64,000 bases of DNA from Alternaria dauci (taxonomy: Eukaryota > Ascomycota > Dothideomycetes > Pleosporales > Pleosporaceae). The notes below the pieces were generated by a model that was not told where the DNA came from, did no database searches, and worked only from the letters and a program-made list of their open reading frames with translations. The position numbers and the translations under genes were made by a program. Positions 43,289-55,564 of this stretch are shown in pieces (position 1 is the stretch's first letter; every line of letters starts with the position of its first letter). The stretch spans positions 992,001-1,056,000 of the forward strand of contig NC_091274.1 of NCBI RefSeq assembly GCF_042100115.1. The letters run 5' to 3'.

Positions 43289-44417
43289 TCACTGAATGTT
43301 TCCCTTGTTCACGACGAATGCTTCCAGTGCAGAAATGGCCGCCCATAGCCTGTTCTCTGCCTCCTTGAAGACGACACTCCTCGGGCCGTAGAAGACCTCG
43401 TCGGCAACCTCGTCGGGATGCCTGGGTAAGCAATGCATGAAGCTCCAGTTGTCCTTTGCGCCACCACGTTTTGCCAGTTCAGAGGTGATCTGGAAGCCGG
43501 AGAAGGCTTTGAGGCGTTTCGCGGTCTCCTCTTCCTGGCCCATGGAGACCCAGGTATCTGTGACGAGGATATCGGCGTTCTTGATGGCTTCCTCGGGGGT
43601 GTTTGTTTCGAAGAGTTTGCCTGGATGGGGGGACGTTTGGGCGGCGTGGGAGATGACCTCACGCATGGCCTTTGGAATCTCGTAGCCAGCCGGGGTCGCG
43701 ACGGCAATGTCTATGCCTAGCTTTGTTGCACCAATTGCCAGGTCGAAGAGGACATTGTTGGCGTCTCCTATCCATGCAATCTTCAGACCCTCGAGGCCGA
43801 GAGAAGTAGAGGATGTGGAAGGGTATATTTCGGCCATGGTCAGCAGGTCGGCGATGATCTGGAGGGGGTGGTATAGGTCGGAGAGGGCGTTTATGACGGG
43901 GACGCTCGAGTGCTTGGCGAGGTCAGCGACGTCGGCATGGGGGCCTACACGGGCGACGATTGCGGCCGTCATGCTGGAGAGGACGAGCGAGGTGTCGTAG
44001 AGGGATTCGTTGACCTAGAGTTGGCGCGTCAGCGGGTAACGTGCAAGGAGCAGGCTGTGTCTGCCGTACACCCAGTTGTATGTCGTCCTTGCCCAGGAAC
44101 ATGGGCGAGCCTCCAAAAGCGGCAATGGCGCCTTCTGTCGACACCCTGGTGCGGGTGCTCCGCTTGCTGAAGGTCATTGCGACCGTCTTGCCTGCGAGGG
44201 CGGCGCGCATCGAATGTGGCACCTCGCCTGTCTGCTTGATGGCCGTCTTGTGCTGGTGTGCATTCTGGACGAGTGTCGTCAGCTCGGCCGGGGTGAGGTC
44301 GGCGATGGAGAGGAGATGGCGGGGCGCGAATGGCGATGTGTGAGGTGCAGCTGGTGAAGTCGAGTAGCAGCGGCGCAAGCTTCGCAGCGCTGCGGGCGAG
44401 GGACGGAATGCGGGCAT
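43289..44417 (-). CDS. argB: Ornithine carbamoyltransferase, mitochondrial
   Basis: Two exons on the minus strand, 44417-44070 and 44014-43289, with a 55-nt GTACGG...CTCTAG intron, encode 357 residues. The enzyme makes citrulline from carbamoyl phosphate and ornithine in arginine biosynthesis, in the mitochondrial matrix. Residues 1-25 are an Arg/Ser/Ala-rich presequence (MPAFRPSPAALRSLRRCYST). Catalytic and binding motifs are complete: SKRSTRT (84-90, carbamoyl phosphate), HPLQ (165-168), DTWVSMG (ornithine loop) and HCLPR (310-314, catalytic Cys). Length is normal for fungal enzymes. The 103-bp gap to AFG1 is between two stops; the 355 bp upstream is shared with the divergent Tag1-like gene. 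Known fungal genes of this type respond to amino-acid starvation, which I cannot show here. Confidence 0.95.
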
Positions 44418-44772
44418 GGTGCGTCAATTGCGTGTCTGGAGCTGGGCCAAGGGACGCAGAGACTCTATCTCGTGACAGCGGCGGTTGGGCTGAGTCACGA
44501 CCGGGCTTGCTTGTTGTGAGTGGGATAGAAATTATTGTTTTGCCCATGCGCACTAGAGACGTGACGCATGTGGGTGGGTGGAGAGCGATGCTGGGGTCGG
44601 GGCTAGCGGCCGCGGCAGGCACGGGCACACGTCGCTCCTGGGCCTCTTATCCGGCGCCCAGCGAGTGGCTGAGTTCATGACGAGATCATGGCCAACGTCA
44701 ACTGAACATCAACCTGCTGCTTCCACTCCCTCTTTCCCCTCCCCTCCGACCGGCACCAGCACTCCGCCCGCC
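44418..44772. promoter_or_regulatory. Divergent promoter between argB (-) and the Tag1-like gene (+)
   Basis: 355 bp between start codons. The motif TGAGTCA-like gctgagtcacg occurs at about 44489-44499, 72-82 bp upstream of the argB start. It resembles the Gcn4/CPC1 site of amino-acid biosynthesis genes (TGACTCA; its reverse complement is TGAGTCA). This is a match by eye only. Confidence 0.5.
44489..44499. promoter_or_regulatory. Candidate CPC1/Gcn4 site upstream of argB
   Basis: The palindromic core TGAGTCA within gctgagtcacg lies about 75 bp upstream of the ornithine carbamoyltransferase start. General amino-acid control by CPC1/Gcn4 acts through this heptamer in many arginine genes, so position and gene fit. 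One 7-mer can also occur by chance. Confidence 0.45.
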
Positions 44773-47609
44773 ATGTCTGTCGCCTGGACCCCCCTACGTC
44801 TGAAGATGGAGGAGGACAACGCCGAGCAGCAGCAGTGGGGCTCCAGTGCCAACAACACCCGCCCGTCTAGTTCGCGACCCGTCTCGCACAAGTCCGCCCG
44901 CTCGTCGCGCTCCGCCCGCTCCCAGCAATCCAGTCGAACGACCGAGCACACGCCGCTGCTGTCACAACAAGACCGAGACGAGCACGAGAGGCCAGATGAT
45001 GATGATGAAGAAGAGAGCACCCCCGCGACGCGTTCGTTGCTGCGGTCCCTGAGCGGCAGCTCGCATAAGAGTGGCAGTGGCAAAGCCGCGCTGTGGAGGC
45101 GGCGATGGCCCAGCATACTGGCCCTCGTCCTGCTGTGTCTGCTCGTCATCTTCATCATGCTCGGCTTCCTGGCAAAGGAAAGCATCGAGGAGTACTCCAT
45201 GCAGGCCGCTGACTTCAAGCCCACCAAGCTCTCCCTGGACGGGCTGACCGACCATGGCGCCAAGGTGCACATACAAGGAGACTTTACCATGAAAGCGAGC
45301 AAGGTGAAGAAGCAGAGCGTGCGCAATCTCGGCCGCTTCGGCACGTGGATTGCCCACGAGGCTGAGACGGGGCCCTTTGATGCCGACGTCTACTTGCCCG
45401 AGTACGGCAACGTCTTGGTCGGCACGGCCACGATACCCGCAATCAAAGTCAACATCCGCAATGGACACACCACGCATGTTTCCTTTGTTGCGACTGTACA
45501 GCCCGGTTCGCCCGACGGGATTCGCAATGTCGCCAACGACTGGATCGATGGTCGACTAGGGCAGATAAGGCTCAAGGCCAGGGCCCAAGTCCCTTTGAAG
45601 TCGGGACTGATCAACATCGGCAAGCAGCTCGTTGAGCAGTCCATGGTCTTCCAGGGAGGCGACATCCCAACCCTTCCTCACTACAACATCACAAAGCTCA
45701 ACCTCGGCGAGGCCAAGCATGGCCAGAAGGGGCTTGGTGCCGACGCCTCCATCGTCGTACGCAACGACTTCCCTGTCCAGATCACGCTGCCTCCTGTAGC
45801 TGTCGATGTTGGCATCGAGGGCTGTGCAGCATCCGACAAGCACATCATGGTGGGCACCGCTCAAACTGGCCAACTCAACATCAAGCCAAACTCAGACGTC
45901 AAAGTCGATGTCACTGGCAACGTCGACAAGCTCTCGGACCCGTTGACCCAGGTATGCCCCAACTCAGCCAAGTCTCCACTTGACGCTTTCTTGGGCGATT
46001 ATATGAAGGGCCAGGACGCGACCATCTACATCAACTGCTGCAAGTTCCCTGACCCTGCCACGCCCGACTGGGCTCGGGAGCTACTAAAGGACATTACCGT
46101 TCCAGTTCCCTTTGCCGGAAAGTCCATGGGAAACATGATCAAGAACTTCTCTCTCGCCGACATGCACTTCAGTTTGCCCAACCCATTCGCTGAACCCGGC
46201 ACACCTGAAGCTCGTCCCAAGATCTCCGGTATCGTCAACGTCGATATTGGACTGCCACACGAGATGAACTTCCCCGTCGACGTCAACCAGGTCAAAGCCG
46301 ATGCTGACATCTACTACCACAAGAAAAAACTTGGCAGAATGAACCTGGAAGAGTGGCAAAAGGCAAACTCGACTCGCGTTGAAGGTCATGGCTCAGACGG
46401 ACCATCTCTCCTCGTGCAATCTGTCATCAAGAACGCACCCATCGAAATTCTGGACGATGACCTCTTTAGCGAAGTCGTCCAAGCCCTACTCTTTGGCGGC
46501 AAATCAGTTTCGATGGATCTCAAGGCTGCAGTCAGCATTGGTGTGGATACGCCCATGGGCAAACTCGCTGTGCGAGGAATTCCGGCGCAAGGTGTCGTAC
46601 CAGTCAAACGTTCGTAACCAGTTCGTAATCCAAGTTTGGCCGCGTCTCCTGCACTTGGCTAACTTTTAGTGTCCAGCAATTGGTCACGGCGGAGACACCC
46701 TACCCGGCGACGGTAAAGACGAAGCAAGCAAAATCAATGTGCAGGTCGGCAATCTGTCCATCACCGACACATCGCCTACTTCTCTCACCATCACCGCCCT
46801 GGTCAACTTTACCAATCCTTCAAAATACTCCGCAACGGTCCCTTACTTCAACATAAATATTCTGGCTAACGGCTCCCATATCGGTAGCGCAACGGTCAAG
46901 GATATGGAGGTTTCTCCTGGCAACAACACAAACAAGCTCGCATCCGTTCTCTGGGATCCATATACCTATGGTGGTGAAAAGGGGAAGAAGATTGGTGCAG
47001 AGTTGCTGTCTCAGTACATCTCTGGTACGTCAACGTCGACCGTGGCCATGACCAGCTGAACTAATGCGATCAACAGGTTACAACACCACCATAACCGTTC
47101 AAGCACACGAGAACTCCGTCCCATCTGTACCCTATATTGGCCGCCTGCTCTCGAAGTTTCCCATCGAACGCCCTATGCCGCACATGTCAACCCCCAAGAA
47201 GCCATGTGATAGCGATGACTGCGACGACCCGGAAGACGATGGCAGATCCCACTTCATCCGTGGCACTACCATGCACCTCATCAGCAGTACAGCTGTCTTC
47301 ACTCTGGCGTCACCCTTCCGCGCTACAACAATGTACATAACTAGCATGGACGCGACAGCCTATTACGAAGGTCATACAGCCGGAAGAATCGTATATGACC
47401 TTCCTTTCGCTGTACCTCCTGGCCTCTCCGAATCTCCGCGCTTACCTGTCGACTGGTCATTCGGCAGCCTCGGGTACCAGGCTATCAAGAGAGCACTTGG
47501 CGGGCAGTTGAAACTTAGCGCTTTCGCGTACGTGGGTGTTCGCATTGGCGAGTGGCGAGAGGATATATGGTTCCAAGGTGGCAAAATTGGTGCAAATGTC
47601 CGTCTTTGA
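44773..47609 (+). CDS. Tag1-like vacuolar membrane protein (DUF3712)
   Basis: Three exons, 44773-46609, 46677-47024 and 47077-47609, encode 905 residues. Residues 1-105 are cytosolic, Ser/Arg-rich with HTPLLS and an acidic run. One membrane segment (about 112-135, SILALVLLCLLVIFIMLGFL) is preceded by WRRRW. The rest is a long lumenal part with beta-rich repeats resembling DUF3712 and LEA-2-like modules (DFKPTKLSLDGLTDHGAKVH, SINIG-like turns, several N-x-S/T sites). In yeast, Tag1 is a vacuolar membrane protein needed to terminate autophagy under prolonged starvation; transfer of that role is inference. Introns are 67 and 52 nt, both phase 1. The ATG at 44773 has a strong context (CCGCCATG); an in-frame ATG at 44677 would add 32 residues. 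Confidence 0.82.
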
Positions 47610-49158
47610 GGCTCCAAAACAGGTTGGGTATAGATCTTTAGGCGTGATGAGGGATTTGTATTCGTGTGTATACTAGCATAAGTTGAACAGGATGGGTAAG
47701 ACAGTACGCGCATGATAGCGTTGGGTATATCTTCATGGCAGGGGGCGTTAAGGTTTAGGAAATTGCTTAGCACGATACTCTCGTATTTTTTTCCCTTGAT
47801 TACGGTCGTGTCTTGAATCCTATTTCAAGATCTCCCCGCTTCATAGGCGAAATCCTGTGTCCTTTTTTGGCCATGGTCCAGTTGATCCTTCGGCTGGATG
47901 CAGTACCCGCACTGCACGATCGCAGGTGAACGCCCTCGAAGCGCCTCTCATACGTATTTCTTACGAAGAACTCGCAATGTTTCGTGGGTCCGAGGAATAG
48001 AATGTCACCATGCCATCTTAGCGTAGAGACGACCTTTCGAACCGGGACAGTTCAGGCAAGCCTTCCTAGTGGTTGTTCCGAAGACATGTGACAGGGGGCA
48101 TGTTCAGCTAAACTATACTTCATCGTCTCGGGATGCGCTAATGCTTTGGTGCCATGCAGGGTTGGGGTCTACCGCTTAGACTTGCTCACTTCAAGACGAG
48201 CTGAGACGGCAAACGCCCAAAATGTCTTTCGTGTGATGACTGAGCCAACAAGTGGTACGGGTTCCGGAAGAAAGTACCATCTTCAGGTCTCAATTATGAG
48301 GATTGTGTCGAGATGAGCCCCTACGTTCACCGCCCAACATGACAACGGCGTTACTGCGGCGTTTCGGCCGAGTGATCGAGCGATGTCGTGTCTGCCTCAT
48401 CGCGATTCTCGATTGTCGATGGTTCTCGAACTCAATTTCCCATGTTTTTGACCTTGCTGCAAATCAGCCATGTGGACACTGGATTAGCCGGAAGATACCG
48501 AGCCGTTTGACGCCAAGAATTCAGGCCATGGTCGACCAAGTGGAAGCTGCTGGAACGACAAAGCAGTCGGCGATGACCATATGCTGGATAGATCCAGGTG
48601 CTGAAGGAGGTATTGCCAGAAAGGTCACTGCCTAAACGTGATTGGGTTTAGCATATCAGCTCGCTGGCCGTGGCTGGCGGTGATTGGCCAAGCAATGCTT
48701 GCCAGGCACTAAAATTTCCCTCCCCGCGGATCGAACTTGAGTGCGCATCTGTGTCAGCGTCACGGCACTCTGCAACATGGGAGACGAGAGCTTCGTCTCA
48801 CACCGTCCGAAGGCGGGCTTCGCGTCCTACAACTGCACTGATATCGACCCTTCTAGACCGCCACCACTAGCTTGAACCGTATTATTTTGCTGGGCATTGC
48901 AAGATTACCTGAAAAGTGGCCTTTCAGGTGACGGCTATCGCAGCTGCAAGAGAGGCTATGAGAATGCTTTGTCACATGATTTGGTTGCAGCTGAGCTTTT
49001 GTGTGATACTGGTCGTTGCGTTTCCGCCATTTTCGCTGGCCGCCCGGTGATCCGAAGTTTCTAGGCGCAGCATACCCAACCAAGCTTACGGCATCCTCTA
49101 GAAGTTGGCAAACGCCGGTGTATCGCCTTTTGATCGTTCGATTATTCTGCTTTCACCC

Positions 49159-49182
49159 GATCACTAGCTGTGATCACTAGCT
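49159..49182 (+). repeat. Tandem direct repeat of gatcactagct
   Basis: The 11-mer gatcactagct occurs at 49159-49169 and again at 49172-49182, about 160 bp upstream of the bHLH start. Each unit contains the palindrome TGATCA or CTAG, which could make paired binding sites. No function is shown. Confidence 0.7.
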
Positions 49183-49250
49183 AGGATGCCAAGCTAGGTC
49201 TGTGAACAGGGGGGGAGGGGAGGGGGTCAGAGAAACGAATAGTCCTTCGA

Positions 49251-49256
49251 TATATA
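49251..49256 (+). promoter_or_regulatory. TATA-like box of the bHLH gene
   Basis: TATATA lies 82-87 bp upstream of the ATG at 49338, preceded by a G-rich stretch. Spacing would allow a leader of roughly 40-60 nt. Confidence 0.4.
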
Positions 49257-49337
49257 CCTTCCATATGACATCGCCCAAAATTCAGTGGCTAGTCATAAGC
49301 ATCCAACGCAGCCCTGTGTTAGCGATCCATCCTCAAG

Positions 49338-50213
49338 ATGGACTTCTCCAACCTGCCTGCCTTCCCCGTGGCTGCGAGCAACCCAATGTACTCTCCCAAC
49401 AGCGACGCCTTTCCATCTCCAGATGAAATCGACGCATACCTTACCGAGTCATATCCCGCGCTCTCTGACTATGGTTTCAGTGGCTACAACAACAGCAACA
49501 GCAGCAACAGAAACAGCTCATCCTTCAACCGATCCATCACACCAGGAAACTCTGATCTCAATTGGAGCGCACCGCTCTCCAACAGCTACATCAACACCCC
49601 ATCGCTCGTCACTGCAACCAACGCAGTTTCGAAACCCCCTCAAAGCGCATGGTCAAATTACAACCCCTCACCTCTGAGCTGTCCAGCCGACGTGCAACAC
49701 ACCTATCCCGAAACCGGATTCCCCGGCGCCTTTGCCTCAACCCCCTCTCCCTTGCCAACCCCCCCTAGCCACGGCAGCCCAACTTCCCTCTCGCCAATCG
49801 CAACGCACCGCCCCTCTCCAGAAGATGCCAGCCTCAAGCCACCTCCACCACGCAAGCGAGGCCGCCCCCGTCTGCACCGCCCCGCCTCGGAACCCTCTTC
49901 TACCACGGCCACTGCCAACAAAATTGTCCGTACGCAATGCATGCCCCACACTGAAGTCGAGCGCAAGTACCGCGAGAAGCTCAACGCGGAGCTAGAGCGG
50001 TTACGCCGGGCGGTACCCATGTTACCGCAGTGCGACAAGGGAGACACAGGTGCCGTGAAGCCTAGTAAAAGTATGGTGCTCGCAGTTGCTATTGACTATA
50101 TCAAAGAGCTGGAGAGACAGCGGGACGCGGCGGTTGAAGAGGTGGAGAGATTGGGGGGTAAGATGAGGTTTGGAAGGACGGCAACCAGAAAAAGAGAGGA
50201 TGAGGATGTCTGA
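49338..50213 (+). CDS. bHLH transcription factor with AT-hook
   Basis: Single exon, 291 residues. Residues 1-165 are Ser/Asn/Pro-rich and likely disordered or activating. Residues 171-178 carry an AT-hook (PRKRGRPR). Residues 204-261 are a basic helix-loop-helix: HTEVERKYREKLNAELERLR, a loop with CDKGDTGAVKPSK, then SMVLAVAIDYIKELERQRDA. The basic region has His204, Glu208 and Arg212 at the spacing that reads CANNTG E-boxes, with Arg at the position typical of class B (CACGTG) binders. Helix 2 runs on as a short coiled coil (AAVEEVERLGG). The plan resembles fungal SREBP-like or other small bHLH regulators, but there is no basic-region Tyr of the SREBP type except Tyr211, and no membrane segment, so I leave the subfamily open. 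Confidence 0.88.
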   Translation: MDFSNLPAFPVAASNPMYSPNSDAFPSPDEIDAYLTESYPALSDYGFSGYNNSNSSNRNSSSFNRSITPGNSDLNWSAPLSNSYINTPSLVTATNAVSKPPQSAWSNYNPSPLSCPADVQHTYPETGFPGAFASTPSPLPTPPSHGSPTSLSPIATHRPSPEDASLKPPPPRKRGRPRLHRPASEPSSTTATANKIVRTQCMPHTEVERKYREKLNAELERLRRAVPMLPQCDKGDTGAVKPSKSMVLAVAIDYIKELERQRDAAVEEVERLGGKMRFGRTATRKREDEDV

Positions 50214-51758
50214 GCGGCAGTGCCGGCTTTGTCGTGTTGCGAAGGAGAGGGGCGGTCAAAAATTGGTTTCTGCGTTGCACGTCTTCCTGGCACTTGATCT
50301 GCGGGTGCAGATTCGTAAGCCACTTTCTGGATTTGCACCACATGTTCTCAACTCTATCGTACTTTATGCGGAGCGGAGAAGCAGGCTGTAAGGCATGGCT
50401 GGCTACATGCCGTATGCTGCACATGATCTTGAGCGCAATTTAGCGGACCCGGAACTGGCATCGAATATGCGGATATAAGGTCAGATACCCCCAAGTAATG
50501 TTTTGTTCGGTGGGAGTTGGTTTTGCAGCAAAACATTCGACGGATACATGGCAGCGCACTGCCACCAGCAGACACGTACGTCTGCTAATTCTCTTCTATT
50601 TTACGACAGTCCACTGGTGTTTCGAGTAGACAACACCAAGGCAGGGACAATGAGCAACAATTCCTTGGTTACGCAATGTATTTTTAAACCTTTTTCTTGT
50701 ATGTGTCATGCTCTGCTCGGTAATAATAACGATACACACATGGCCATTTGGATCTTCCGGGTGGTGTCTCGATGCAAAAACCTACCCCAGGATATCTGGA
50801 AACACTGTATGCTATGAACATACTGCCTTTTTACTCAAAGCCACAGTCTCAAAGCCACAAGCGCTTTCTGCTTACATTCTCTCACTGTCACAACCTATGC
50901 CGAAGTGCTGAAGTCATTCGCAGCATGCTCAATTTCTCTCCAAACTCCTTCACTTTTCCGCACTTCTCTTTCACCGGGGTACAGCTATCGCTGGAATTTG
51001 TCATTCCAAGTTTCCATGCCCCAATGACACTTGTTGTTTTACAAAAACCGCCTACGTTCTCCGCGCAATGTCAAGATTCGTCTATTGGGAAAGACACTAG
51101 TAAGAGATAATGACAAGCAGTTAGTCGACAAGCGTTCAATGCATGTAGACGACGTTGATACGTGCATCAAAAGAACACCTGCTACCCTGTTTATTCTTAC
51201 ATGCATAAGCTTCCCAACTACCTACACCTGCCAATCGGCGCCTTCCCTGAGAGCAACCATCCGTACATGACCACGCATCCGACATACGAAGTCGACGCAC
51301 CGGCACTCAAGGTCCGCGGCTTACCTACCTCTCTGCAGTAAAGATATGCGGAGAAGCAAAGTACGATGCATTGACAGTTCTGTTGAGGTTGCAGTACAGG
51401 GTAATCAAATAAGCATTACTCTGCGATAGATGAGTCATGGCTGGGGCTAGCGAGACGGTGCTGCGAGCACAGATGGTTATTTGTTTATGGGAACAGGTGA
51501 ATAAAGCGGCAAGAACGTTGAATTAGGATTATGGAAAGTGCAGTGGGTATGTAAGACATGGTTTGGCGGGGAGAGAACTATCGATGTGCAATCGGGATTG
51601 TGCTTGGTCCGAGGAGATCCACGCGTTCGTTTCGCCCCTCTCCTGCGGCCTCCTCCTCTTCCCCCTCTCACTAGCGCACGTCGTTTGCAAGCCACGCATC
51701 TTGGGAGTTTACTTGCTCGGGCGCTCACACCATTCTCAGACTACCGACCTGCGATTCG
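50214..51758. other. Intergenic, no supported gene
   Basis: 1.5 kb between the bHLH and RUS-family genes. Frames of up to 120 codons occur, without domain or splice support. The bHLH stop is followed by 3' UTR-like DNA. Confidence 0.55.
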
Positions 51759-53754
51759 ATGGCGCTTGGGATTGCCGAGCGAGACGAGGCGGGGAATCTG
51801 GTGTTGGAGTATCTTGCTGAGGCGCAGGGGACGAGGGTTGACGTAATTGTATGTCGCATGCACATATGTCCATCACGCTTAGTGCTTCTACGATCTGAAC
51901 TCGTTCTGCAGAACTTGGATTGGGCATCTCGATCAAAGTTTCGCTTCCACACATGGCAGTAAAATCAACAAGCAATTTTGCTAACGTAACACGCCCCTCA
52001 CTCTAGTACCCCAAAGAAGCGAAGAGCTATGCCCAACGTCTTCTTGATGTTTTTCTGCCGGCGGGGTATCCGCACAGTGTGACGGAGGATTATATTCATT
52101 ACCAGATCTATGTAAGTCGTATTGAAATCTTTCCCATCTCGACGCTGGCATGGTGATGATGGGTAATGTGCTGATAAGATGATACGGCACAGGACTCGCT
52201 TCAGGCGTTTTCTTCTTCCATTGCGGGGATGTTGGCGTCGAGAGCTGTATTGGTAGGTACGTTTCCATGCACATGATAGTGTGTACTCCTTGCCTGTTTC
52301 TTCTCAGTCATTGTGCGGATCTGCTGCTGGACTTGTTCAACAAGTCTCTACATGTTGAATTTGAGAGGTGGAAACTACATATTGCAAGCGTCAGGCATAG
52401 CGGTACTCCGTGACGACCACACAATAACGACAAAACATGTATGCGCCTGTCTCTAACAGCTACTACCAGGTGTCGGCGTAGGTGACTCAACTGCCTCGCC
52501 CACATCCGCACTCCTCCTCTCTGTGCTCCAAGAGTCTGCCGGCCGCATCGCTACCATTCTCTTCGCGCACCGTCTCGGCACAGCTCTTGAGCCAGAGTGT
52601 AAGATGTTTCGCCTGGCCGCCGATGTTTTCAACGATACAGCAATGGTGCTCGATTGCTTGTCGCCGGCTTTTCACAAACCCTTTCGTGTGGCCGTGTTGA
52701 GCTTTTCGAGTTGCTTGAGGGCGCTATGTGGAGTCTGTGCGGGCAGTGCAAAGGCAAGCTTGAGCGCACATTTTGCGAGCCAGGGCAATCTGGGGGAGGT
52801 CAACGCTGTGAGTGACGTCTTCTTATCTCCTTATCTTCGGATCCGAATATGGAGAGTTGAGACATATTTCGATCGACACTGTCTGAAGTGGGGTGCAGAT
52901 GGCCAGTGATACTAACTCGTTCCTAGAAAGACTCAAGCCAAGAGACGGTCATATCTCTACTGGGTATGCTCGTGGGTATTCTCACAACCTACACACCACT
53001 TGAGCCTTGACTAACAGCCATGTAGGCAGGCAGCCTGGTGGTATCGCATATAACCTCACCTTTCGCGACCTGGACCACACTCGTCTTCCTGTTGGCGATA
53101 CACCTAGCCACCAACTATGCGGCAGTGAAAGCCGTCAGCATGCGGTCTCTGAACAGACAGCGAGGCAACATCCTCTTCAGCAATATTCTCCAACACGGTG
53201 TCGTCCTGAGCCCAAACGAGGTTTCCAAGCGCGAAAGGATCTTCCACATGGGTGACATACTGCGCTGGTCTGACGACGAAATGCTCGGACATTGTAGAAT
53301 TGGCGTATCTCTCCAGGAAATGCTAGGCCGAATGGGCGAGCAAAATACGCAGACTGGCTCCGTCGCGCTTCGCGCTATTCAAATCTCCGAACTGCTAACC
53401 GTCTTTACCAGCGAGGCATACATAGCATGTCCCGCCGCATCCGCAGTTGACATCTCAATCGTACTGAAAGCAGGATGTGGACCGAATGATCAGCTCAAAG
53501 CATGGGCGCACGCACTGTTGCTTGCGAAGAGAGCCCGACATGGCAAAGGACACTCGGGTAACAAGCCCAATACAGCATCAGCCCCGCCCAAGGATCGCCT
53601 GATTGCTGAGCTGAGGCAGACGTTGGAGGACGTCCGGGCTATGTTTGACAAGTATGGGAACGAGATGAGGGGGAAGGGTTGGGATCTGAAGGTCGCTGCG
53701 ATGGAGACAAGGGCCGGGACACGGTTGCAGATTGGGTTCCGACGAGTCGGATGA
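51759..53754 (+). CDS. RUS family (root UVB-sensitive, DUF647) protein
   Basis: Six exons, 51759-51848, 52007-52111, 52193-52256, 52470-52807, 52927-52971 and 53026-53754, encode 456 residues. Introns are 158, 81, 213, 119 and 54 nt. Conserved RUS segments appear in order across the splices: RLLDVFLPAGYPHSVTEDYI, DSLQAFSSSIAGMLASRAVL, GVGVGDSTASPTSALLLSVL, ESAGRIATILFAHRLGTALE, CKMFRLAADVFNDTAMVLD, AKASLSAHFASQGNLGEVNA, and LAIHLATNYAAVKAVSMRSL. Several hydrophobic stretches suggest membrane association. In plants RUS1/RUS2 act in UV-B and auxin responses; the biochemical role is unknown, and none is established in fungi. The start ATG precedes the DEAGNLVLEYL segment expected near the N-terminus, but an additional upstream exon cannot be excluded. 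The C-terminal region about 390-456 is less conserved. Confidence 0.88.
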
Positions 53755-55498
53755 CGGGATGATTTGGACATGAACTGCCTCGCGCAAGAGCCGTGAAACG
53801 AATGACGTGAAGGAGACCAAGGGAGCACCCAGAAGACCATCTTTGTTGAGGAGACAGGTAGCCCGAATGAAGCGCTCGCGTGTTGCAGACTGTCTTGGAA
53901 TCCAGGTCAAACGGTGCTCGGTAACGACGTAAGCAGGTTGACTCACCCACAGCCGCATAGGATCGGCACCGGCATGTACGGCAGGCCCTATGTTTGAAGC
54001 AGTTTGATGACCACCAGCATGTCTTTTACCATTTTGTTTTTTCCTCTTCTCACGCTCACTCACTCGCGCACACACGCACACATTTTGCCAGCGCAGAGAC
54101 ATCAGTGCATGGCTCAGACAGTGGTTACGATCCACATCGGTCCGGTTTCATGTATGCCTGGCGTCTCTTCGGCGGCCGGTGGCCGGTTCCGAGGTAATCA
54201 ATGCTGGCGTCCGAGCTCAACACCACAATGTGGTGTGTGGACAGGCAATGCTGTGCGAAGAATGGAAACTAAGGCTAAATGCCATGAATCCCGTGACAGT
54301 CAGAAACCATGTAACAGTGCTAGCATCAGCTTGGTACGTGAAGATTTATTCAGACTCTTTAGTACGGAAGCTGGGCCCGAGGGCGTGGTCGTTGGGGCTC
54401 TAACAAGCAAAAACGCGCACAGTACGGACGCCACCATGCAAGGAGAAGACATGTCGTTCCGACATGGCTGAGGCTGGAACAAGAGAAGACTCGGCCAAAT
54501 TAGCATTGTGGTTTCATGGAAGGCGGCTCTCCGACCGACGTGGGATGCGGCTAGAAAAATGAAACCCCACGAAGCGGTGAAGCGGGTGAATCAATCGAAT
54601 ACGCGAGCAGAAGGGGGCCCACTGGCTGCGTCATGCGGTATTGCTGAGGCACCGAGCTTTTTTTTTGTTGGCGGCTCAGAATTTTCGGTGGGGATAGTAT
54701 TCGGGTGAAGGTAGGCGGGTGCTGAGTCGTTTGCCGGGTACTGACGGTGTTGCAACGACAGCGCAGTCCTTCTAGAAGCGCCACACAGGCAGCGCTGCGA
54801 CGCACAAGCGGGTGGGCGGCTGGAGAAAGGCCGAGGAAGAAGGTCAACAACACGCGAGGCTACATTGAATGGGTGAGGCACGTCGGAGAGAAGGGTTGAA
54901 GGTGGAGTGTTGCAAGCGTTACGCTGAGGCATGTAGGAGGTCGTTGATGGAGCGAGCGATGCTGGATCGACAAACCAGGCCATTGTGGCTTGCACTAGGA
55001 TGGTTGAGGCAGAATTCCAGAAGGATGGAAGGGTTCTGGAAGATTTCTTGGGTTGCACGGTAATGAACTGGCGAAGCAGCAGGGATGAGGACGGGTGGCC
55101 TGATCATGTGGTAGCGCTGGTGGAACGTCAGCATTCCTAGCTTGGCAGCGACAACGAGGACAAAGGTTGATTACGCGCATGTAGGGCCAGCAGTGCTGAT
55201 TGCGCAGATGCTATCTATGTAGAGGACAAAAGAAACACGGCGCGCAGACGTCTACTGGCACCGTGTTTGCTTGAGATGGGTGCTAAAAGGCAGGAGATGG
55301 GCCGGCACATGTCAGGCGGATCATGGTTGGCTGAGGGGAGCACTTGGAGGACAAGTTTGACCTCAGGCGTGGGGCCAGGGCCAAGCTTGTGGCCGTGCGG
55401 GCTCGGCTGGTCTAAGACCTACAGTGCAGGTGTGATTGGCGACAAAGGCATGATCAAGTACCGTTGCGCGCGCACACCATGCGGCAGAAGATGATGAT

Positions 55499-55530
55499 GT
55501 TGTTATTGTTGTTGTTGTTGTACTAGTCGA

Positions 55531-55564
<34 letters not shown>

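Larger units (their letters stand above)
47610..49337. other. Intergenic upstream of the bHLH gene
   Basis: 1.7 kb with no supported gene. Its last 200 bp contain a 13-nt tandem repeat (49159-49182), a G-rich run (49208-49226) and a TATA-like box. Confidence 0.55.

Noticed and set aside
48303..48635. 110-codon plus-strand frame upstream of the bHLH gene
   Set aside because: No recognisable motif and no splice support; low confidence that it is coding.
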